64,000 bases of DNA, from NCBI RefSeq assembly GCF_964355755.1, contig NC_092679.1, positions 4,090,001 through 4,154,000 on the forward strand, given 5' to 3'. A model generated the notes under the pieces. It was not told where the DNA came from, did not search any database, and was given only the letters and a program-made list of their open reading frames with translations. This document shows, in pieces, positions 55,477-64,000 of the stretch. The position numbers and the translations under genes are program-made. The DNA is from Antedon mediterranea (lineage: Eukaryota > Echinodermata > Crinoidea > Comatulida > Antedonidae). The stretch's first letter is position 1; each line of letters starts with the position of its first letter.

Positions 55477-58400
55477 CTATGGAAAAAACATGGCAGAATA
55501 ATGCCAACATTGTCCGATTTAGTTTTCAGTAGTAGAAGTATATTCTGTTTTATTATTTTCAACAAATATATATTTGTTGTCTGGTCAGTCATTTCTTTCT
55601 CTTTGGTGGGTGCGTCACACATCTATTCTTTAAAAACATACATAGAATATATGTAACATTTTCATTAATATATTTTTATCTATTTTCTTATATGAACATG
55701 ATTATAATTTTCCTATGTTATATTTCTATAACTTAGTAGAATTACTTACCTCTATACATCTTCACTTTTCTTTGTAAGATATATATTACGAATACCAAGA
55801 TCAGTACAACACATCCTCCACAAACACCTCCGATGATGTAGGCCAAATTACTTTCGTCCTTTAAAAAATTGTTTAAGTGAATACTTGAATTGTTATGCAT
55901 GGTACAAGCAATACTTTGATGCCAACACGTTAAAAATTATTTGTTTAATATAGGCCTATATGTGTGTGTCCTACTTATGTGTTAACATAAGTCTGTAAAA
56001 CTATTAATTTTTGGAAAAACTGTATTTTAATTTGCATCGTATTTATAATTCTGTAATTCTCAGTTGACATTTTTATTTGTGCTATTGATTGCTAAACAAC
56101 AAACAATGATAACGTTAATACAATTGTTACGGTACAGTATATATACTAAATAAATTCTATAATGTTTACCTCTCCTGGGTTCTCTTTCGATTGTGGTGTA
56201 CTAGAAGAAACTAAAAGAAACAGATAGAAAGACAATAATTAATATACATATGCATTTTAAAGTTGATTGGATACACTTTGGTATAACAAAGTTGAAAATC
56301 GTGTTGGCATGTTCTACAAACAATTATTGTTTGAACAACGTTAACATTTCATTGTTATTTTTGCATTCTGAATAGTACAACCAATGTCACAAACCATCCT
56401 GTTTTCTATGAAATTTTCTAAATTGAGATTATAGAGTACGTACATATGACATTTTTTATATATAGATTGAAACGAGTATATACCTGCTATTAGACAAATA
56501 TACTTCTGTTACAAGCCTATCATGAATTAATTTTGTTATTTTTGGACTTACAAGGAATGTCACTGCAAATCCTTGATCCAATATCAGCTTCGGTATAGCC
56601 ATCACACTTCAGACATTCCGTCTGTCCTCTCTCAGGTTGGTAAAATCCTTGTGGACATTGCTCACACACTGCATCCTTTCCGCGATACGATCCAGGAGGA
56701 CAGTTTACTAAAGAAAATATACGCACAATATGTGTCAACTAAAGATAATAACAGTGAAATGTGATTGATCAAACAGACGTAGAGATAATACAGTACAATA
56801 CGCCATAGTGTATATTGATTTAGGCGAAACTTACGGCAAGTTCTTGATCCAGCGTCAGTATTAATGTAACCGTCACATTTCAGGCATTCCGTCTGTCCTT
56901 CTTTGGGCTGGTAAAAACCTACTGGACATTGCTGACAGACGGCAGGCAAGTTATTATTTCCACGATACGATCCGGGAGGACAGTTCACTAAAATAAACAA
57001 CAAAGGAAATGGTGTTTTCCCCTTTTCAATATTATTTCAATATCAAAATCAGAAATACACTATCAAATTTTATGTGACAAAAACAATGTGATGTGACCAT
57101 AATTATGGACATGATGATCATATCAGATCATATCACATATCGCTACCATATTTGGGCATATCACTACCATATTTGGTCACATCACACAGTTTGACAGAGC
57201 GTTATATGTACAGAACACAAAACAGAGGAGCGATCAGAAACATTTTGTGAACCAAAAGATAAAGAACAACTCACCACAAATATAACCGTCGGCGTGCGCG
57301 TATTGATGGTTGGGACAGATAGGACCGTTTAAACCAGAATTGAAGCCTGTCACTTCCAATACTTCATCTTGATGTTCAAATAGTTCACCTGGACTCAGCA
57401 AGTTCTGAAGTTGCACAACTTTGTCAAGGATATCGTCAATCTTATCTTTTACCCGTTGCGCCGAATCCTGACGACTTGCAGTTACGATATCAATAGAAGA
57501 TGCAGCCGTACTTTTTATTTCAAATGTTATCTGTGTAAGAAATGTTTTCCCTTGTGGATTGGACTCCTGATAGTTGAGACGTTTTACTTCAGGATCATTA
57601 TTACTAATGACATTTGTAATAGTATCTTCCAAAGATGCGTTTGATGACTTAGAAGAGTCTTCTCGATAAAGGTCTATGGTTATATTGGTTGAGTATTCCG
57701 GCATCGATATGTCAAGAATGTGAAGTCTAGCAGCATTTGAAAGCACTCGTCCGTGTTCGTTCCATGCTTCGCACGTATACCATCCATCTTGGGAAAAGTC
57801 TAGGCTTAATATCTCAATACTTGAACTATTCTGCCCTTGGATGGATTCCATATCTGATGACAGCGACTTCTGAAAATACCATTGATAGTCTGCTAGTGGC
57901 TGAGCTGAGGCTTCACAAGTGAAGTATGCGCCTTCAATGTTACCATGTTCAATTTCAGTATCTTGAGGATGCTCGCTGATAAAAGGAGCGAACTCAACTG
58001 TGACGTCACATTGTAACGACGACACCGATGTCACTTCATTGGAAGCCTGGCAGGTGTAAGTGCCAGTATGAGATGCATTTGCCTGTTTTATAGTTAGTGT
58101 GTTTGAATTTATTCCCTTTAGTATTTGACCATTGAACACCCAAGCAAATGTTGGCAAAGGATTTCCAGTTGCTTGACATGCCAGAGAGAAAACTTCTCCT
58201 TCGACTGCTATTATTTTTGGTTCTGGGTGCTGGGTGATTATAGGCGCTTCTAAGCATACATCGTTAGAATCTTTCAGAAAGGCAACCTGGTCTAGTACAG
58301 TTGTCGCGCTTATTTCTGCCTCATCAGCACTTGACGAATTGTTGTTAATAAAGGTTGATACAAATTCATCGAGTTCAACAACATCTTCATAACTTGCTGT

Positions 58401-61400
58401 ATCTTCTGAAAAATATTTTAAAGCAATCAATTCAGTCGTTAAACAGTCGTAGAACCCTTGGCAGTCCGTCAGACCACTGGAGTTATAAGTATACGTGTCC
58501 ATTACAATTTCCCATTTAGTTAGAACATCACCATCAAGTAATATTTTTGTGTTGTTTGCTTTCATCTTTGCTGAATCAATAACTTTTGTTAAAGCATTTT
58601 GTTCAACTCCGTCATATTGATCGGCATCTTCTAAATCATCCATAGTCAAGTTGAAATACAGTAATGCACTGCTATTTATAACACGTGGTGTCGTTGATGA
58701 TAGATTGTACAAATAGTCATTTTGAAACTTCTCTTCATTTTCTAACGCATCAGTATTAGCGGCTTTGCTGATATTGACAATCTCTAGCAGCGTTTGAAAT
58801 GAACGTTCAATAAAACCCAGTATGTTGTTATAGTCTACGCACCTCTCTTCATTTTGAACGACTCTTTGATCTCTCTGAAGACTGCTGGTAATGTTGAGAT
58901 CTAGTGAGTCGTTGGTTAGAGTATAAGATATTGTTTGCATAGGTGGTTGTTCAATGATGGTAGTAGTATCGCGTTTCTTTCGAAGTCCAATATGTCTCGT
59001 GTCTCTTTTTCTTCTAATTGATCTTGATATATCACCAAACAGTTCTTCCGTAATGAAGAGTGCAGCATTTTCAATAGTGTAATTCAAATTGTTGACGTCA
59101 ATGAACACTTGAATCTGTACTGGAGTGGATGACAGCGTTAAGGAACAGACTATTGGAATGGTAGTAGTGTCTTCTTCAACTAGATCAATGTTAAATTGTA
59201 ATTCTTCTAACTTTAAACTTTCTTCGAGTGATCCGTTGATTTGGTGTTGCTTTATGATCAGCCCTGCTTCAACATCGTTACGTATTTTGATCAATGCATC
59301 TTGAGTATTGTTGAGATTTCTCTGTAGTGCCAACACTCTGTCTGATACTACCTGATGTTTGTTCAATGCATCATCAAGTTCGATTACAGCTTCATTCAAT
59401 GCTGCTTCGGCAACTGATGCAAGTAAAACAGCATTATCGAACTCTTCAATTGGTACAGCGAGGTCAGGTGTTAATTCTTGTATTAAACCAAATAATTTAC
59501 TTCGTTGTATTCGGCATTGTTCGTTACTGTTAACACAATCTCCATCCGACATTTTTACACTACAAGGAACTTCTTCTGTGTTAAATGTTGTTATCTGACC
59601 CACGAACTCATTCCTGATACAAGTGCTACAAGACTGAAACATAACTGTTATCTCAACTGGTTTTAGACACTCTTCACAGCATTCACCTTTTGTATACGAA
59701 ACTCGACTGCTCCTCTTTACTGAAGTTACTAAATTTATTGCCCCACCAAGATAGTTACCAGTATAAAAGTCGAAAGCCGCTTTAACAATTTTGACTAGAT
59801 TAAGACCAAATTTCTTAACCGCCGTTGGGATCCAACAAATCCAGCAACAACTTGTTCTCTCATTGACAACGGTTGATTCATCTCGATCACTACAACATTC
59901 ATATGGTACAGACGCATAAACATCTTCTTTATCAGTAACAATTTTACTTCCTGGTACACATACTCCACTGCATTCCTCAATTACACATACGTTGTTCAAG
60001 TTTTCTTCTAACTCCTTTGTATCGTTGCGTGCATTTTTCAAAGACTGGCGTGCACTTTCAACTGCAATGTTTGCTGCCACAACGTCTTCAACTGCAGAAT
60101 CATGTTTTTGTCTTGCTTTAACAACATTAGCATTTTGTACAGCTACCTCTTCCAAAGCATCATCTAATCTTGTTGTTGCTGTTTCAACAGACTTGGAAGC
60201 TTGGCTCAGCCTTTGTTCACTATCGTCAACTGATTTCTGAGAAATCGAAATAATTTTATTTTTGAGGATTCTTCCCAATGATAATGGTCCTTCAGCAGCA
60301 ATGTTACCATTTACAGATAGAACCATTGACTCGAATGAGCTCAATTCTGAAGTAGCATTTCCAACCATATCAAATAAGCCCCAAAGTTTACCAGAAAAAC
60401 TAAAATAGGTCTCCATCATTTTCAGTAACATAGTTGTCTCTTGTTCGATTCCAAGGAGCTCGACATACACTGGAATACTTCCTTGCCAGTAGTTGTTGCT
60501 GGATTCAAATGTTAAACTCAATTGCGATCCAGTCTTGATACGGATGAACTTATTGAGAATCTTAGTACTAAAGTACTCTCCTGATATCCAGACGTTCTGT
60601 GTGTACAAAACTTCTACCTCTAACGATGGAAAGCAAAGAAATGATGACAGACAAACTTCGGAGAACAGGCGAAAACCTGACCCAGAAGTGCTTTCATAAG
60701 CGAAAACATGTTGTACTTCAATAAGAACTTGATTGCTGAGATTCTCTAATCGTCTGATCATATTTAGAACATCGCTTGGATGGGAATTGCTAAGCAGTAC
60801 ATCATTGACATTCCAGAGAGTTGTTAAAGTTAGTTTAGACTGCATACGTATTTCAGCCAAAGAGTTGGAAATTAGTTTCAAATCTTGCTGAGATAACGAT
60901 GGGAAATAATTTTTAATACTGGCACTCAAATCAGCGACTACAGATTTAAGATCATAATACAAATTATCATAGCCATCAACCATCAACTGCTCAGCCATTG
61001 CATTTAGTTGGGGTGGTAGGTTTTGTAGATCATATATAATGTCTGTCATGTTGTTAAGATCAGTCGGAAGTTCAAGCTTCGGTGACAAGTTGTAGTCCAC
61101 AAACACCTCTACATTAGACTGGTCTGTCTTAAGCAACCAGGAGAAAGGTGTGTTGTCAAAAACACCAAATGACGTCGATGATGCCATCCTTATTCCTCGA
61201 TCAGATGAAAATGACCCATCTACCAAAAAATCTAAATAGATAACAATTAACTTGATAAGATTAGAATTATTAATATTATTAGGTTATAAAATCAGATTTT
61301 TGTTGTAAGTCGTAGGATTTTATGATGCAGTAAAAACTCACCACCAATGCTGGAGCTCAATATCGGAAGATTCGCTTGATTTGAAATGAAGTTCAATTCT

Positions 61401-64000
61401 ACGTTTTCGCCAAGCATTCTCCAGAATAGGCTAATTTCTGAATCTCCAAATTGCTGCAACTTCCAACGTTGTACAAATAGATGACTAAACAGCTGATGAG
61501 ATAAATCACCTTTTTTTACGCACAGAAAATGTTATACATCTTCCAAATTGATAAAAAAGAAATAGGCCTATAGGGTATGCGTGTGTACTTTAGGCCTACG
61601 TATGTGTACTTTAGGCCTACTTATATACGATATTGCATATTTAAATTACAAATTGCTTATGTTCACTCCACCCATGAATAAAAAAATGTAAAAAATACAA
61701 AATACCTGTGTAATATTATCGAGCGAAACGTGGATATCCCCACTACCTTCGACTTTTGCAGACACTGTGTTGTTGATATAGTAAGAGTATTGTAGATTGG
61801 CCAAAATGTTGACGTCGTCCTCATTGTTTTTATCACTTGGATCGAACAGAGAAGACTGAAATTGTGAATTATCAATTTTCCCTGGATTGAGTATATCAGA
61901 TTTTGAAAACGCAAAGAAATTCACCGATACTTCAAGAGAATCATCAGGATTAATATCCATGACGTAACGTAGAATATCTCGTGAACCTTCTGGAAACACC
62001 ATCATCACAGACCCAGATGTCATTTTACAAACACCCACGACAAAACAATACTTCCCTTTAAACGGCGGTACTGGCAAAGATACAAATCTGCCACCAATGT
62101 TCAACTCTGCCTTGGAGAGTAAGAAGACAGAATACTGGCTGTCACTGGTAACGGGTGCAGATGAACACCATTCGATTGATTTTACCTCAGTACCACTAAG
62201 ACTCAGTGTTGACAAAGACGTTTTAGCATTCAACGGATTTATATCAGCAGATATAAACGTCATCCAGTCTGGCAAAATGTTTTCAAGTTGGCGGGTATAA
62301 TTGCGATACAAAGAGTTAAACTGAACAAAGCTTTGAATATTAGCCAATGTTATATCTTTACTTTGACAGTTGTCACGTGGTGATGCCGTTGTAAAACTGC
62401 TTCGAATAGTCTGTCCGTCAAGACTAAGCGGCAGTTCGAATGTGCGTGTTGCCAGTGATACAACTCCATTAGTAGTCTCCAAAGAAGGGCTATTGCTCTT
62501 TGTCCATTCCTCGGTAGAGGCATAGTCTAGTCCTGTAGGCCTACATGTGGAATGATCCGAGAGTACAAAACATCCCGATGGCAGACGAAAGCCAGGTGTA
62601 AATCGGTCGTCAACTCTTCCCTGCGTGTTGTTCTGTAACACGAATATTTCGTCGTCGCCTGGTGTAATGAAATCGGCTGCTTCTTTTCCTCTCAAAACAT
62701 ATGATATCTTGACAAACCCCTGACTATCCCCGCGAATAGAACATGTACGCTTAGTTATTTTTGAAGAAAACGATAACTCATTTGGTACAATTTCCACTTT
62801 ATCAGAATCTGTTACAATAGTTAAATCAAGCACTTCATTTGGTTTGGCAATGAATTCCAAATTATAAACTTCTCCTACCCAAACGTCTGGCCAATCAGGT
62901 GTTGTTACGAATCCGTCTGAGCATGTCTTTCCTGTATAACCAGTTCCAGAGCAGTCACATTGAAATCCACCTACCTCATTTTGCGATGCTCGACAATCGC
63001 CATTTACACACGGAGTTGGCGTGCATACCTGAATTTCTAAAATAGAACAAGTATATTATTTACTTTAAACACAACGTTTTTCAAGGTTATTGACCGTACG
63101 TTTTGAAACAATGTTGCTTACATTTATTGAATTACAATGTGTGCATGTACAACCAAAATCTTACCAATACATTTGGGAAAAGTGCTATTCCAAATGCCAG
63201 ACAGCAGACATTCTGTAACAATATTTTCTTCAAGGAAATATCCGGAATCACAACCAAAGCTACATTCACTTCCTAATAGATTCTCGCATGGAGAAAGAAT
63301 GTATCCGTTGAGGGGCGATTGAATTTCAGCACAGAGAATCTCTGTAAGATATTATAAAAGCAAGTATAACAGCTGTTTATCGCCCATTGTGGTAAATTGT
63401 TGTAATTTGTGGAAAGATACTATCTATGTGACTGTTTTATTTAAACCCAAAGCCACTGAAAGTTGGGGTGTACAGATATTCAGGGTATCTTGTCCATACA
63501 TATACTAAGAAGGTTATCGTTTATTTTTCAGAATTTAAGAATCAATAATTCAATGTCTTATGACAAACCTTCGCAGCGTGTTGTACTACCACTCCACACA
63601 CCGTTTGGTAAACATTCTCGCAAGTCGGAACCTATTAAACGATAGTTCCATTCACACGAAAAGGTGCACGTTTCTCCTGTTGTAAATCCGCTACATGTTC
63701 GATTTCCATAAAAAGGTACACCGATTTCAACGCAAGGGTTAGCTGTTGAAAAACATTATGATTGGAATTGAATAAAAATTGATCATTTTTTGTATAAGGT
63801 AACGTACTGTAGTAATATTTCTAAATTTGTTATGCCTTTTACGTAAAGTATGCCTGTACATCAAATTAGTGAAGAGCCTTTGATACATCTTACAATTATT
63901 TATTTAATTATTATGGTTACAATAAAAAGTGAAAAGGATAAGTTTAAGCAACAAATTTACTAGTTACCCGTGCAGTTTTTATTATCAGGATCAAGTGTCC
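55319..64000 (-). CDS. Receptor gene 3: same architecture, 5' part outside window
   Basis: Exons in view: calcium-binding EGF 63968 to beyond the edge, CCP 63569-63742, CCP 63165-63341, EGF plus unknown region 61706-63036 (1331 nt), 61342-61492 (151 nt), giant exon 57275-61219 (3945 nt; alternative acceptor to 61231), Cys-rich modules 56835-56987 and 56552-56707, juxtamembrane 56170-56210, transmembrane 55750-55858, tail 55319-55476. All GT/AG and all phases match genes 1 and 2; no disabling change was seen. Transmembrane: [19 protein letters not shown] followed by VIYILQRKVKMYR. The tail (VNKKRDDKNDLDKMMDRLE ... NENVYTTSEI-stop) has a single tyrosine. Exons and introns are closest to gene 2. 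Confidence 0.85.
57057..57203. mobile_element. Palindromic MITE, family A copy 5
   Basis: In the gene 3 intron before the first Cys-rich module: ACACTATCAAATTTTATGTG at left and CACAGTTTGACAGAGCGTTA at right, with internal TCACTACCATATTTGG. The outer left end is eroded. The homologous gene 2 intron lacks it, so insertion followed the duplication or it was lost from gene 2. Confidence 0.7.
57275..61219 (-). CDS. Gene 3 giant exon
   Basis: 3945 nt, fully open, collinear with genes 1 and 2. An 11-residue deletion near LEVEVLYTQNVWISG removes the KKEFQHTQ-type segment seen in gene 2. Basic site 1 reads IRRKRDT (gene 1 and 2: IRRRRDT), and site 2 is LRKKRDT. Both Ig domains keep their Cys pairs. 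Confidence 0.85.
61342..63036 (-). CDS. Gene 3 EGF plus uncharacterised region, two exons
   Basis: Exon 61706-63036 begins with an EGF and carries [36 protein letters not shown] and [16 protein letters not shown]. Exon 61342-61492 encodes [19 protein letters not shown]. Lengths equal gene 2 exactly. The intron between has a short 21-bp minisatellite (about 61572-61622). Confidence 0.8.
61572..61622 (+). repeat. 21-bp minisatellite, short gene 3 array
   Basis: Two to three units of GTGTGTACTTTAGGCCTACG, homologous to the expanded gene 2 array at 36434-36640. Confidence 0.8.

Overview
Eukaryotic, intron-rich, AT-rich genomic DNA from an animal. The domain repertoire (EMI, calcium-binding EGF, sushi/CCP, Ig and ephrin-receptor-like Cys-rich modules joined by phase-1 exons), a calpain, Penelope-like elements (PLEs), L2/CR1-type LINE tails and the recurrent AGGCCTA word point to an invertebrate deuterostome, most likely an echinoderm. 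The species cannot be fixed from sequence alone. No prokaryotic signals (operons, CRISPR) or RNA genes other than ribozyme motifs were recognised.

Layout. (1) 22-968, minus: 5' end of a calpain-like gene that runs off the left edge; its catalytic Cys motif is absent. (2) 2174-4301, minus: a complete five-exon gene for a leaderless 229-residue protein whose C-terminal ~155 residues look by eye like an interleukin-1-type beta-trefoil. (3) 4589-9830: a 342-bp tandem duplication, then a composite PLE with inverted ends, hammerhead motifs and two oppositely oriented 16-bp minisatellites. (4) 10576-23542, minus: receptor gene 1, 19 exons, 2448 residues. (5) 25275-25510: a decayed copy of the calpain first exon. 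(6) 27237-50215, minus: receptor gene 2, with the same architecture, two extra EGF exons, a lost splice donor, a frameshifted cytoplasmic tail, a 2.4-kb PLE in its last intron and a transposon-swollen first intron. (7) 50436-55318: intergenic DNA with a LINE fragment and a 70-bp tandem repeat. (8) 55319 to the right edge, minus: receptor gene 3, intact in the window, with its 5' part outside.

The three receptor genes are tandem paralogues in one orientation. Each is predicted to encode signal peptide, EMI, EGFs, two CCPs, one EGF plus an uncharacterised ~390-residue beta-rich region, a ~1320-residue single-exon segment (coiled coil, Cys-rich, coiled coil, two furin-type basic sites, two Ig domains), two Cys-rich GCC2/GCC3-like modules, one transmembrane helix and a short tail. 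The extracellular parts are strongly conserved, while the tails differ: gene 1 has YETM and YSTL, gene 3 has one tyrosine (VYTT), and gene 2 has none. Genes 1 and 2 share a TATA/E-box/ETS promoter arrangement with conserved spacing. An expanding family of large Ig/EGF/CCP receptors with diversified tails fits immune recognition or adhesion, but that role is inference. All exon boundaries were drawn by hand from splice consensus, reading phase and agreement among paralogues.
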